Below are positions 22,701-34,333 of a stretch of 64,000 bases of DNA, piece by piece. The position numbers were made by a program, and so were the translations under genes. Source of the DNA: Deuterostichococcus epilithicus. Lineage: Eukaryota; Chlorophyta; Trebouxiophyceae; Prasiolales; Stichococcaceae. Each line of letters opens with the position of its first letter. The stretch's first letter is position 1. The notes below the pieces were generated by a model, which did no database searches, was not told where the DNA came from, and saw nothing but the letters and a program-made list of their open reading frames with translations. The stretch spans positions 1 through 64,000 of the forward strand of contig JAVTLE010000008.1 in NCBI GenBank assembly GCA_033439295.1, written 5' to 3'.

Positions 22701-24463
22701 TGTTGTGCTGCAGTCGTTGCTCCCGGCACTGTGCCGTAATCCACCGCCGCTGCACTGCGCCAGTGCCATGGCTCTGTGTGCAGGCAGCCGCCCCAGATCT
22801 GACCAGCAGCATGGGCAACAGCACCAAAGTCCCGGGGCCTGCCTGCTGACGGTGCCGTTGGCACATCTGCCGCAGATCAAGAAGGAGTTGGGGGAGACGG
22901 ACAGCGTGTACGACAACGAGAAGCTGTCGGAGCGCATCGCCAAGCTCGCCGGCGGCGTTGCCGTCATCAAAGTGCGTGCACGCTCGAACGCCAGAAGCAC
23001 ATGCATCGACAGCTGTTAGCGTCCCGCTCGCCCAGGGGCGGCACTGCAGGCCCTGCTCCTGCTGCGCATCCCTGTGCGGACAGGAAGCAGGCGGACCGCA
23101 AGCTGCGGCCCTGCCCAGCAACCCGACCCCGGGAGGCTTTGCAGGTCGGCCCTTCCAACTCGCTGGTATCGCCGCAGATGCAGGACCTGAACCCTGTACC
23201 ACCCGCAGGTGGGCGCGGCGACGGAGGCGGAGCTGGAGGACCGCAAGCTGCGGGTGGAGGACGCGAAGAACGCGACCTTTGCCGCGGTGGAGGAGGGCAT
23301 CGTGCCCGGCGGCGGCGCGGCGCTGCTGCACCTGAGCGAGCTGGTGCCCGCCTTCCGGGACACGCTCACCGACGACGAGGAGCGCCTCGGCGCCGACATC
23401 GTCGGCAAGTCCCTCTGGTGAGCTTCGTGTGTTCAGCCTCGGGTGAGAGCGACACTGTCGAGCCTCCTCGCAGTTTCCCGCTGCTGTGGCCCTGAACACG
23501 AGCTGAGGCATCAGCTTCACGGCTTCAGCATGAGACACGAAGGAGTCGGCAGTCGGGCTTCCGCATGGTCCTGGAGTTCTGATGTCGAGCACCCACATTC
23601 AAGCGCGTTTATCCGAGCCCTGGCGGCCCCACATCGCCCGCGGTTAAAAGCGAAGCGCGCGAGACGGATTTGCGGCGGGACGTGTGCTGTGTCGGCTCCT
23701 CCTGACTGCAGGCCCTGCTGCCGCAAGGCAGCTCCTGCAGCACTTGGCCCTCACAGACAACACCGCACGCCACATGTGTGTGCTTCCACTGATTGATTCA
23801 AGCTGCTTTTGGTGCCGTTCGAGAACACGTACGTGCCGTTTCAGTAGAGACAGCTGCAGTCAGTGGCCTGGAGCGGCAATCAAGCCGCAGCCTGACATGC
23901 GTCGCATGCCCCCCCGTGCAGCGCCCCCGCGCGCCTGATCGCGGAGAACGCGGGCGTGGAGGGCGAGGTCATCGTGCAGGCGGTGCTGGGCAAGTCCTTT
24001 GAGACGGGTTACAACGCCATGGACGACCGGGTGGAGGACTTGGTGGCCGCCGGCGTCATCGACCCCGCCAAGGTTTGCCTTCTGAGACGGGCCTGCTCGG
24101 GTGGCTTGCAGCCCTTTGAAAGCCGTAAACGATGCTGGCGGCAGTGTCGCCTGCATGTGTGTGACTGTCGGAGCCTGCGGCCGCAGGCGTCATTCAGTGA
24201 ACGTGGCAAAACCAGCCGGCGGTGTTTGCAGCCTGTCCTGCGTCTCCCCACATGTTACTCAGCCGAGCCGTGGCCGTGTTCCGACATTGCAGGTGACGCG
24301 CAGCGGGCTGATCAACGCGTGCGGCATCGCGGGCATCATGCTCACGACGCAGGCGGTCATGGTGGAGCAGCGGAAGCCCAGGGTGGCGGCCGGCGGCGGC
24401 GGCATGCCCAGCGGCGGCCCAGGCATGATGCCCAATGGCATGCCCTCGGGCCTCACCATGTAG
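19710..24463 (+). CDS. CPN60A: plastid chaperonin 60 subunit alpha (RuBisCO-binding protein alpha)
   Basis: A GroEL-type group I chaperonin subunit that folds proteins, including RuBisCO large subunit, in the chloroplast stroma. Fourteen exons were traced: 19710-19821, 20066-20190, 20380-20466, 20694-20813, 20994-21062, 21274-21394, 21692-21832, 22112-22216, 22352-22405, 22558-22677, 22876-22971, 23209-23417, 23922-24072 and 24293-24463. Landmarks in order are [12 protein letters not shown], the ATPase motif [48 protein letters not shown] and [20 protein letters not shown]. It agrees with plant alpha subunits (TTTAxVLAREII, IDPAKVTR) rather than beta. The C-terminus is a Gly/Met-rich tail. 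The introns after 22216 and 22677 begin with GC. The first exon with the transit peptide was not found. Confidence 0.93.
22031..22044 (+). repeat. telomere-like motif in a chaperonin intron
   Basis: GGTTTAGGGTTCAG contains one TTTAGGG unit followed by a variant. It lies inside the intron 21833-22111. Confidence 0.6.
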
Positions 24464-24707
24464 GCAGCACAGCCGCCACAGCTGGCCAGGAAATCGTTCC
24501 GCCAGCAGTGTCATGCAGCAGTTGTGCGACAAAGGGCTGTGAGCTGGACAAGCGGCAGGGTTGGCACAGCGCTGCGGCCGTGACACTCGACCCCCAGGCA
24601 GCTCCGACTTTGTCTGTATGCCATGGCATCGCGGCTGCATCCCCGCATCACCTCAGGCCGCCGTTGCGGCACCCCTGACATCTAGAGTCTTCTTCGGTCG
24701 TTTGGGT

Positions 24708-24712
24708 TGTAA
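24708..24712 (+). terminator. TGTAA poly(A) signal of CPN60A
   Basis: TGTAA lies about 245 bp after the stop codon, on the coding strand. A second TGTAA follows near 24736. Confidence 0.7.
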
Positions 24713-24976
24713 ACTTGATGGATGAACATGGCTCTGTAACAGTGATTGGCTTGGCTTCGGACAGCAAACCAGCCGTCGGTCCGTTGCATTGTGCCCCGAC
24801 GTGTCAGTGCGGCTGCTGCCTAGCCACATGTTCCCTCATGTTGGCATGATGAACAACCTGACGTCAGCGATCATGTATGGTGACAAGAGTTCGATTGCCT
24901 TGACGAGAGCGCGGTAGCGTATGCGTGCCAGCAGAACGTCACCTGTAGATCTTGGTCAGGAGACATCTTCAGATGC

Positions 24977-24981
24977 TTACA
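24977..24981 (-). terminator. TGTAA poly(A) signal of the ferritin gene
   Basis: TGTAA on the minus strand, about 290 bp after the ferritin stop. It makes CPN60A and ferritin convergent genes with about 265 bp between their signals. Confidence 0.65.
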
Positions 24982-25266
24982 ATCGTGTAGCCCGGGTGCG
25001 AGATGTTCAAGTTCCACAAAATTTGACATGTGAATCAGACGCCAATGCTGCTGGTATAAAATGTAGCAGAATCAATGCTGCCAGCTGAATCAGGAACAAT
25101 GAACATGCCGCCAGCCAACGATTGACCACAAGCGTTGTTGTCGCACAACAATGGTGTTTTTCCGTTTTGGTTGGTAGGGAGTGTCATCTGCACGAGGCTC
25201 ATCAGCTGCAGGGCAAATGAGAAAGGAGATGTAAACAAGGGGTTCTAATTGATGCACTAAATGATA

Positions 25267-27395
25267 TTAAACATAAAAAACACCAATGCACAGCTCCGCG
25301 CACTTGTAGCTGGGCGGCGCAAGGTTGGTTGTGTAGGCGTTGGCAGGATCAATGGTGCCGTCGCGCAGCAGGCGGTCAAAGTGCCATGTGCCGTGGCCCT
25401 GCAGGACATTGATGCAAGCATTCAAGGCCTTGTCAAGTTGCTCAGCAGCTTGATACTGCTGCTGGGCAATTGCTGTCGTTTTTAGGAACTCAGTGATACG
25501 AGCAGAATTCAGCAGATGCGATCGAGATGTTCAGAAGATGCTCGAGGAAGGGAAGGACGGCCAGTCGTCCACCTTGCCCAGCCGGCGCAGCTCCGCCACA
25601 AAGTCGGCCACAATCTTGACGTGGTTAACCTGTGACAGCGTACACGCTCATCTCGGCATTCCGCTCAGTCAACCGGCATCCGCAATGGCGTGGGCGTTCA
25701 GTTGTGTGAATCACGAATGAACTGGCACACCTGCGCCTGGGCCAGCGCGAGGCGACAACGATAGTACCGGCCAAAGGTGTGATGGCGGACGGTGCGGATG
25801 ACACCATGCAAACAGATGGTTTGTGGCAGGACTCACCTGGTCGGTAAGGCGGGACTCGACGAAATCCTGGGCTTGCGCATCATCGTTGTCGTCTGTCACC
25901 CCGTGCAGCTCCCTCAACTTGCGGAATGAGAGCTGCGCAGAACGGAGGTTGATGGTTTATGCAGCGAGGGTCACAATGCACAGTGTGTCGACACTGATGG
26001 GGTGATGCCGGGTTGCAACAAAGGCCGCCAAGTGCATGGTCGTGCAGATGGCACTACCAGAAACAGCTGGCCACAGTGCAGACGTACACGGTCCGCTGCG
26101 TGCAAGCACGAACATGAGGCACGATGATGCGGGAAAGGCATGTAAGACCGCTTGGCCAGCGCAATGAGGAGAGCAAAGGTCCAAAGCTCACCTTCTCGAA
26201 GCCGAGGGACAGCTCCAGGGTGTACAGCCCGTCGCCCTTCTCGTGCGCAAAGTTCTGCGAGGGCGCGTTGATGGGGCCCAGCGTCACACGGCCGCCACGC
26301 TTCGCCTGCGCGAAACGAGAGGTGCGAGACGATGGAACAAACAAGCATGGGGCTGTTTGCAGACGATTGGAAGACAGATCCCCGCGCCCTTGGGGATGCA
26401 CGCTGGCATGCCATGCGCGGGCCAAAGTGGGTATGCAGCAGAGGCGCCAGGCCCGCGCATGTGCATCAGCAGGCTGGAGCATGGGTCGGGACAACGTACC
26501 TGGAAGTCCTGGAAGACCAGTGCGTGGCCGTACTGCTGGTTAGCGAAGGTTCGGAACAGCTGCAATCAGAAAGAGTGGTGTGTGTCAGCTGAGGAGGACC
26601 ATGAAATTGGGAGCTGCTTCAAAGACCGCGGGTGCAAAGCAGGCGCAAGCAGTGCAAGCAAGCGGCTGCACTGCGCACCTTGGCAAAGCCCAGCAGCGCC
26701 ACGTTGTCACGAGCGTAGTAGCTGGCCATGGCATTGTATGCGTACATGAGGTTGAAGTGCTGCATTTCACGAAACATGCGACGCGTCAACGCATGTCAGA
26801 GCGACCTGAGCAACCCCGCAAGGTGCAATGCAGCAGGTAAAATGGGTCCCTGCTGCCAAATGTCAACGAGGGTTCTGTGCTGACTCTTGCAGCCAGATGC
26901 ATTTTCGAATAGTAGCAGCGGTGCACACCGTGTTGATCTGCTCATTGACACCCTTCTCGATGTCCTCTGCATAGTGCTCGCGCGCAAAGCTGTTGTCAGC
27001 GCCCGGCTCCATGATGGCAGCCGCCTCAATGGCCGCAAACTCCGGCTTTACCTGTGGCGCAAGAGAAGACAGAATGATCATGTCGTCCCGAAAAGCGTCG
27101 CAGGCTTGCTGTGGCACGCTGCACTCTGCACAACGTGCGGTCGGTGGCATAGGTGGTGTCAGATTCGCTTCACTGTTGCTGCGGGGCACACCTCCTCGAA
27201 GGGCTTGAAGCCCTCAGACAGGGACACCGACGTCGTGCCGTTGTGCGTGCCGATGTCACTGCCGTCAGTCGTCGGGCTGGCGGCGGCCTGCGCCACAAAG
27301 GTAGAGTGCAGCGAGCGCGCCGGCGGGGTCGCCAGACGGGCAGCGCTGTGCGGCGCGGCCGCACGGGAGGCCTGAGCCATACGGCCAACGAACAT
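25267..27395 (-). CDS. ferritin, plant type with N-terminal leader, altered ferroxidase site
   Basis: Iron-storage protein; the basic N-terminal leader suggests import into plastid or mitochondrion. Eight exons, all in phase 0, give 288 residues: 27395-27192, 27051-26929, 26759-26679, 26559-26500, 26305-26192, 25932-25837, 25629-25573 and 25398-25267. Family landmarks are FKPFEE, AEDIEKGVNEQIN, ASYYARDNVALLGFAK, KRGGRVTLGPI, QDFVESRLTDQV and GHGTWHFDRLL. Compared with human H ferritin, the ligands at Tyr34, His65, Glu107 and Gln141 are kept, but Glu27 is His (in THFNLMYAYNAM) and Glu62 is Gln (in NQQYGHALVFQ). Iron oxidation may therefore be weak, as in L-type subunits. A C-terminal tail of about 30 residues extends past the plant end. 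The start was taken at the Met at 27395, before a leader rich in Ala, Arg and Ser. Confidence 0.93.
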
Positions 27396-28482
27396 GCCGG
27401 ACCTGCGAGACAAGCGGAAGACGCGACGACATAGCACTCAGTAAGGTTGCAGCGAGGCGAGGGAGGAGCAATGTGTAATGTGACCTTGCACCGTGTTTGC
27501 ACAAGGCCCTGGGGCACTGGGCCGTGTTCAAGGGCTGAACATGAGTCGCTGTTCCAAGCGATGCGCGACAGAATGAGCGCAGCGTGTCGACACTGCCCGG
27601 TGGTAACCGTCACCATGCAATCGACTGCGGGTTCTCGCCAGGTGCAAGTGCGATGAAACAGCGAGTGCGTGACAGCCACCGGTTTGAAGCTGTAGCATTA
27701 ACAGGCAGCAAAGCTTATTTGTGGCTGCGTGCAGAATGGCGGCTGCGCAGACGGCGCGCACCTCTGCAGGAGCATGTGCGCTGTCATGTTGCTGTCGTGG
27801 GAGCGAGCTAATCAACGACGCGCGATTGATGTTCAGTGAACTTTAAAGTTGGCAGTTGATCGACTGGTGCAGCTCAGCAATTGGGGTCTTCACAGTGGAG
27901 CATAACCTGCAATCACGTATCGACGTCGATCAGCTGCAGGCCAGCTCCCCTCGGGACCTCAGCCTGTGAGAAATGTCTTGCAATCCCGGCAGAGGGGTTG
28001 CCGACCGGTGACGACTTTGCAGTTCGTGACTTGGACAGCACAGGCCATTGCTTAGATGCAAAATGCTCTAGCGCGGCTGAGGTACCTAAGGGCGTATGCA
28101 CTGCTATGCGCTCGGCTCGTTCACGGCCGCATGCGCAACTCGTGTCCACGTTGCACAGCCAGGTTGCGCCTCAGATCACTTCTTGATCAACGCGCAGCGC
28201 ACCCAGCACACCAGCTCACGTTCCTTGTAAGGAGTGCTGATATCTGCACGCCAACAGCGACGTAATCAGCCGATCTGTCAGCGTCTTGCGGGCGATTCAA
28301 AGAAGGTACAATTCATGATGCAACTGGGTGCCAGCACCACCCAGCACAGTGTGCAGCGCCGATCAAGTCTTGCAAAATACTTTCGTGGATGCATCAGTAC
28401 TTCATCAATACTGGAACGCCAGGCTGCAATATATGCAGAGTCCTGAGCGCAGGCGTATGCGGCATCAACACCGGTATTTGAC
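27396..28482. promoter_or_regulatory. divergent spacer between ferritin and HAD phosphatase
   Basis: The two flanking genes start at its ends and point away from each other. No gene or clear iron-response motif was recognised. An in-frame upstream Met for ferritin exists at 27437 but is less likely. Confidence 0.4.
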
Positions 28483-30773
28483 ATGACCACCCTCATTAGC
28501 TTTGATGTGGACGGCACGCTCATCAAAAGCGTGGGCGACGACGCCAACAAACTTCATAAATTGGCATTTGCAGAGGTGGGGCTGCCCATCTCAGGTCCTC
28601 AATCACACTCTGAGGACCTGCCTGGCCTACGTCGCTGGCAGGGTGGCCACAAGGTAGCCATCTAGGATGGCCATCGCGCACAGGCCTGCCCCGGCCATCG
28701 CGCACAGCCCTGCCCTGCCTACCTCTCAATGGCATGTCTCTTCTAGGCCGGCATAAGAGAGGTTCTCGCCATCCTGTGCCAATGGCCAGATGCTGACGGA
28801 GGCCGCATGGCTGCACCGTGCAGGCAATGAAGAAGGTGTTTGACATCGACACAAACATCGATGTCATCAAGCACCACGGCTCCACCGACCCGCTCATCCT
28901 GATACACGTGCTGGAGCACCATGGTGTGTCCCACGATGAGGTGGGTTCCCCTGCAGTTGAAGCGCCAGAGGCGTGCTGGGGTCGTCGCCCTGCGAATGGA
29001 TGCAGGGATTTGAAAGGGTGCAGCAGTCGTGCCGGAGCAGGCCAGCCCGCCAGCAGGCGGGCGGGGCCCGTCATTGCCCTCAGAACGGCGCTTGGGTGTG
29101 TCAGCTTGGAACACACCATGTCTACTCAGAAATTGCTTGAACCTGCGGCGGTTGACAGGCCCTACTCGACGGCTGCAGGCGATGGGCAAGCTGCCGGAGA
29201 TGACGGCGGTCATGAACGAGTTCTTTGAGGCACAGGCGGAAGCAGCTGGCAATGGGCTGGTGGTGCTGCCCGGCGTGGTCGTCCTGCTGCAGGCACTGAA
29301 GGTGACGCACGAGCTCGTCGTCCACACGGTCTGCGCCAAAGCAGAACGAAACATCGCAGAAATGGCGGGCGCCTCCCCCTGTTGCGTACTGGGCCGTGAG
29401 GCCCAGTGCGCACGGGCTGCTCAGCGACTGAGCCTGGCGGCTGCATCTGGCTCTGTTTGGAGGACTGCAGTGCCTGCCATGTAGTGCCCAATGCCAGCGG
29501 AATCCAGCTTGCAAGAAGTTGTGCCCGCCGGCTGACAGTCGAGGCAGCATTGCGGCCCTTTGGAGCTCGGAGGCTGCAGGTCGCATCACGTCGTATTTCA
29601 CCACATATCGGGGTTTCGGCTGCCTGTTGCGCACAGGAGCGGGGGGATGTCGCGACCTGCCTGGTGACCGGCAACCTGCAGCCCATCGGCTGGGGCAAGA
29701 TGGCGGCGCTGGGGCTGCTGCCCTTCTTCACCGAGCCGCGCTTCGGCGGTTTTGGCAGCGACTACTGCTCCGGCAACACGCGGGAGAGCTGGAAGGACCG
29801 CGCCGAGCTGGTCCGCATCGCCGCAAAGCGCGCTCAGGAGGTCAGCCCGGGTAAGTCTCGAGGCTCAATCCCTCTGCAGGTTTCGAGACGGGCAGCAGTC
29901 GTGACGGGCAGCAGTCGAGACGGGCAGCAGTCAGCCTGGGCCGTCGAACCGGCAGAAGGACAGTGCACGCCTGGCAAGGCGTGCACACATTGGCACAAGG
30001 TGGAATGGTCTCAGGCTTGCCGGGGCTCGCCAGGGCCTAGGGAAACAGGCCGGCAGGGTCGCTGGAAGGCCATCGGCTTGGCACGCCGTGCGCTGGAGAC
30101 CAGCCCAGGCAAGCCATCGCAGCTCATGGACAGCCTGAGGGGGCTGCCCGACAGGTGGAGCCGGTGTTCACTGCCGGCCCAGGCGGTGGCAGTGTCCGCC
30201 TTTCGCACTGCGAGGGTGCTGCTGCCTTCCATTCAGGAATCGTAAAGGGCGGACTGTGATGCTTCGGCTGTGACCGCCGCAGGCGGCATCTCCGCGCGGC
30301 TGCATGTGGGGGACACACCGATGGACCTGCAGGCGGCAGACGCCGCGGGCGCCCGCGGCGTTGGCGTGACCACCGGCATCTTCTCGCACGACGAGCTGGC
30401 CGCCGCTTCGCCAGGTGGCTCTCCCTCCACTGGGTTGTGTTTCACGTTCGTAACATATGCTGCCGGGTGCACAGTAGTAGCTTGCTGTGCGGGCTGCGGT
30501 GCCGCCGCTTCTGCTGCACGGCCGCACAGGCGCTGTCCCTGGCCTCGGCGTCGCGCTGCTCAGCAGGACACTCGCTCGTGCTGTACAGCAGAGCCTCGTC
30601 AGCATCACACGTTGCACTGCGGGCTAGACATCAAGTGCTGTTTTTCCCAGTCCAAGTCCCCGATGTGACAGCAGAACTGCTGATGGACGTGATGTGCTCG
30701 TGCAGACTCGGTCATCCTGCCGGGCTTGGAAGACCTCAATGCTGCACTTCAGGCATTTGGACTGCAGCAGTGA
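28483..30773 (+). CDS. HAD-superfamily phosphatase (phosphoglycolate-phosphatase-like)
   Basis: Six exons (28483-28575, 28824-28940, 29179-29301, 29637-29850, 30283-30414, 30706-30773) join in phase to 248 residues. The HAD motifs are all present: motif I SFDVDGTL at residues 5-12 with the nucleophile Asp, motif II CLVTGNL, the motif III Lys within GWGK, and motif IV HVGDTPMDLQAAD. A helical cap with KHHGSTDPLIL follows motif I. The substrate cannot be told. The protein starts directly with the catalytic strand, so there is no leader and it is probably cytosolic. The start ATG is followed at once by motif I, which fixes the N-terminus. All introns are GT-AG; the one after 29850 has the strong donor GTAAGT. 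Confidence 0.92.
29888..29935 (+). repeat. short tandem repeat in a HAD intron
   Basis: Three imperfect copies of GACGGGCAGCAGTCG lie in the intron 29851-30282. Confidence 0.8.
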
Positions 30774-31011
30774 TGTGGACGACGGCTTGAACTGGCTACT
30801 GCTACATCAACAGGGAAGTACCTGTTAGGCTTGCAAGATACGCCTGCAAGTTCAGAGCATCAACAAATTTGCTGTCAGCTTTGTATACCGCAGCTTCAGA
30901 GTGTTGACCGCTTCTCCTCTATTTCTCTCTCTCTAGCACACGTTGTCGGTTGCAAGTCATATATCGCGAGAAGAAAGCTGCAACAGGCCTACTTAGACCG
31001 GAGAGCTCAGG

Positions 31012-31016
31012 TGTAA
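31012..31016 (+). terminator. TGTAA poly(A) signal of the HAD gene
   Basis: TGTAA lies about 240 bp downstream of the stop codon on the coding strand. Confidence 0.65.
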
Positions 31017-31334
31017 ACCTGGTCCAAGACGTTTAATGTACACATGATTCAAATCGAAGCGAAACTCCAGGGAGCTGGTCTGTGTGCTTCGCAAAACTGC
31101 CAGGGGTGTCTCGTTTGGCTGATGTTCGAACGAGTGTGACGCGAACACATCCCCTTGCAGCTCGCGCTTCAGTCGCTGCCGATCAGTGCTGCTTGCGCAA
31201 CATTTCACTAGCTCCATACGAAGTGCCTGCTGCTGCGGCCTGCTGCCGTCACGGCCATGGCCTCGCCGCCATTGAGATTGCACAGCGCACATCGCGCCGT
31301 ACCACCCCCATGCTCATGCCAGCCGATGCCGGCC

Positions 31335-32086
31335 TCATGTGGTGCTCTGCTTGTAGTTTGTGACGTCCAGAATCTGCTTGCCGCACATGGCGCAAATGCC
31401 CTTCGAGTATGCGCAACCCTGGCAGTACTTGGCCTCCTGCAGACGCACGGCCGCCTGGCGAGTCAGTCGCAGCGTTCAGCTGGGTGTGCATCTGCTTTGC
31501 TCAATACTGCGCACGGCTGCGGGCGTATCTACGGCATACAGAATGTGTGCATGTGCAAGACTGCACGGAGGCAGTGAATTGGTGCGCTGCATGCCGCACC
31601 TGATGCAGGTTGGTCTTGCAGATTTTGCACTTTGTGTTCTGCGGCGTCCACCTGCAATGCATGATTGGCCAGATATCACTGTGCTCAGCTCTGCTGTTGG
31701 AGACCACTCGACAGCCATGTACCTGCCATGCAGGTGGCAAAATGCAACAGGGTAGCTCACTTCTTCCGCTTCGTCAGCAGCTTGTTTTCGTTGAGCTTCC
31801 TGTTGCGAAACCATCGAGAGGGATGCTGTGATGGGGATGCGCAGAATAAGACCGCAGGTCTAGGTGTGTGACGGTGAAATTGCAGCGCCACCCGGGTAGC
31901 CAGACTTACCTGCCGCCGCTTTCGTTTGTGTTGCGGGCACCCGCCTTCCAGGGCTCCGGACAGATGACCTGCACTCCTAACACGATGTCAGCGCCGCGCC
32001 GCGCAGAAGGCTGCCCGTCGACACACCAAGCCCGCTAACACGACACCCACCTTCGAGAGCTTGTTCTCGCACTTGGCGCACACCAT
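31335..32086 (-). CDS. CRIPT: CRIPT homolog, cysteine-rich zinc-binding protein
   Basis: A 95-residue protein in five exons (32086-32051, 31968-31910, 31799-31761, 31651-31600, 31436-31335). It begins MVCAKCENKLSK, continues with ARNTNESGGRKLNENK and TKCKICKTNLHQ, and ends with YCQGCAYSKGICAMCGKQIL, all typical of CRIPT. CxxC pairs at the N-terminus, middle and C-terminus would bind zinc. Animal CRIPT was found as a partner of PSD-95 and is also linked to the minor spliceosome. A role in RNA processing is more likely in an alga, but that is inference. The length is close to the usual 101 residues. The C-terminus is YKQSTT, so a PDZ-binding end of the animal type is not obvious. Confidence 0.93.
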
Positions 32087-32447
32087 GACTCACATCTGCC
32101 GGTCCCACTGCGCAACCTGAAAGTGGACTGATTCTGCCCGACAAACCACAGGTGCAGCAGGACGAAACGGTACTGATATGCCGCGCAGCCGACTCATAGG
32201 CTGTGTTGATTCTCCGCTTCTATTTCAACACGCAGGCACTTGGTACAGCTTTGAGGGCACTCTGCAACTCGTCCTGTCTGCTGTGGCAATGCCCGTATTG
32301 CCAGATCGAGCAACAGAACCAGGGCGTAAACCCTAGCGGGATTCGCAGTCCGAGACGAATCCCGCTGCTCCTGTGCTGCGGCGACTCGCCCCTGGAGCCC
32401 TCTTTCCACGCCGCGGAGGGGGCCGGAGCCCGGAGCAGTTTGCCACC
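32087..32447. promoter_or_regulatory. bidirectional promoter region of CRIPT and eL42
   Basis: Only about 360 bp separate the start codons of the two divergent genes, so their promoters and 5' UTRs must share this space. It contains a telo-box (see 32328). Confidence 0.6.
32328..32336 (+). promoter_or_regulatory. telo-box AAACCCTAG upstream of eL42
   Basis: AAACCCTA is the plant telo-box, known from promoters of ribosomal protein and translation genes. It lies about 112 bp before the eL42 start codon, where such a box would be expected to act. Confidence 0.6.
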
Positions 32448-34145
32448 ATGGTGAGCATGACGCAGCCCTCCTGCAGCCGCACCCGCTCACGCGGTCGGCT
32501 TGCGCCTAGGCGGCACCCCTGCTGGATGGTGCTGTTGGCAATTGATTGCCGGCGCGCTGAGCGGAAAGTAGCATCAAGGAGGCGTTAGCCAGTTGTTGAT
32601 GGCTACTCCAAGCGTTTGCAAGGGGCAGCGCTGCGGCAGCACGGATGCTGCAGCGCTGGCTGCCACATTCTGCTGCAGCTCGACAGTTGGGTTATGCGCT
32701 GTGCAGCGCTGCTGCAGGGACGGGATGTGGCTGTTTGATCTATAGGTGGTCAGCTCACCTGGGGCTGCCAGGCCACTCTGGTCTGGACCTCGAACTACGC
32801 CATGTGGTCAGCCGGCGCATTGCGCGCGGAGCTAGCCATGCTCCCAGTCGGTGGCTCACACAGCTGCAGCTGCCGGCTGTGGTGATCAGCATAGTGGCTG
32901 GTCACAGCTGTTGGGCGTCAGCTGACGAGACACAGCTCACACGCGGGATCATTGCCCCGTGTCGGGAGCTGGGTGCGTGCCGGAGCTGAAACTCAGCATG
33001 CTCACAGCCAGGGTACCATAGGGCTAGCGAATGGGGCACTGCACACATCCGAACAGCAGACGGCGTCTGCTGTCAGCCCCAGTCTTCAGCTGTCAGCACA
33101 GGCTACAACTCGTAGGCTCCACGCCGACTTGACATTGTGCAAATGTGGTAATGACGTGCAAACCTCTTGCTGTGCCCGCAGGTGAACATCCCGAAGAACA
33201 AGCGGGCGTTCTGCAAGAACAAGAACTGCCGCAAGCACACGATGCACAAGGTCACCCAGTACAAGACCGGCAAGGCGTCACTGTACGCTCAGGGTGCGCT
33301 ACTTTCGCTGCCGGGCGTTTTCCCCTGCAGATCTTTGCACGGCTTAGACAGTGGCGCTGGTGCAGTGAGCGGTGGCAAACGTGTAGCTGGTGGGCACCAG
33401 CATCCTCAGGACCTTCCAGCCACCAGTGCTTGGAGATGGGCGCAGCGGCCAGCAGGAGTGCTGCACACCGACTCTCGGCCCATGGCTTGGGCACGGGCCT
33501 GCCAGCATCCAGACGGACAGTGCTCACCTGCTGTCTGCTGATGGTGCTCACAGGTAAGCGGCGGTATGACCGCAAGCAGTCCGGATACGGTGGCCAGACG
33601 AAGCCTGTGTTCCACAAGAAGGTGAGACTTCATCATGTATCTTTGGTCGTCGCAGTCAGAGAGGCATCCGGATGCTGTCAGGAGACGCACAGCGGGTTGC
33701 CAGGCTGCTTGAGCGTCCGTGTGAAGCCAATGGCGCTGCTTGGTGCCCCACAGGCCAAGACCACCAAAAAGATTGTGCTGCGGCTGGCATGCTCGGTCTG
33801 CAAGGCCGTCCACATGCACCCCATCAAGGTGGGTGCACAAGAGACCTGTCCAAAACCTGGCTTGACCGTTGGACGGCTGGATTTATCGACAGTTTGAATA
33901 CTTGTTGATGCATCCTGCATATTTGTTTCCTGATCGATCATTTCGTCGCCTTTGCAGCGATGCAAGCACTTCGAAATTGGTAAGCCCTTCTTCGCCTTTC
34001 GGTGCCTCACATGCACTTCCAATGCCCTCCTTGCATGCATTTGACACTACAGTGTTCGCATCGCTGCCATATAATCGCAACCGCATTTGAATTCTGTAGT
34101 GCTGCTGCAGGTGGCGAGAAGAAGCACAAATCTATCGTGTACTAG
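32448..34145 (+). CDS. RPL42: 60S ribosomal protein eL42 (L36a/L44)
   Basis: Large-subunit ribosomal protein of 104 residues in six exons: 32448-32450, 33182-33293, 33554-33621, 33754-33828, 33958-33979 and 34111-34145. The first exon holds only the ATG, inside the good context GCCACCATGG, followed by a GTGAGC donor and a 731-bp intron. The protein shows [40 protein letters not shown], the zinc-binding [20 protein letters not shown] and the end [11 protein letters not shown]. All splices are in phase. The position equivalent to the cycloheximide-linked site (Pro/Gln in yeast L41) reads Pro in TKPVFHKK. The promoter carries a telo-box. Confidence 0.96.
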
Positions 34146-34200
34146 GCCGGCTTGGAACTGGTTGCCTGCCGGATGGAGGCATGGGGCAGATGCTTGGGAT

Positions 34201-34270
34201 GCGGAGCGCAACTGCGGTGATGCCGCTGAACAGCAAGCGGAGCGCAACTGCGGTGATGCCGCTGAACAGC
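34201..34270 (+). repeat. 36-bp tandem duplication in the eL42 3' region
   Basis: GCGGAGCGCAACTGCGGTGA and the next 16 bases occur twice in direct succession (34201-34236 and 34237-34270), almost without change. This points to a recent duplication. Confidence 0.9.
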
Positions 34271-34328
34271 TAGCGGTGCTTCAGGGGCTTGGTAGCTTTG
34301 GAGCCTTGCAAGTACGCCATGGTGGTCC

Positions 34329-34333
34329 TGTAA
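34329..34333 (+). terminator. TGTAA poly(A) signal of eL42
   Basis: TGTAA lies about 185 bp after the eL42 stop codon. Confidence 0.6.

Noticed and set aside
25035-25238. extra C-terminal ferritin exon
   Set aside because: No splice from the last exon keeps the frame open; the region fits a 3' UTR ending at the TGTAA at 24977.
25531-25575. ferritin end at 25531 by reading through the donor
   Set aside because: Splicing at 25573 to 25398 restores the conserved GHGTWHFD end of plant ferritins.
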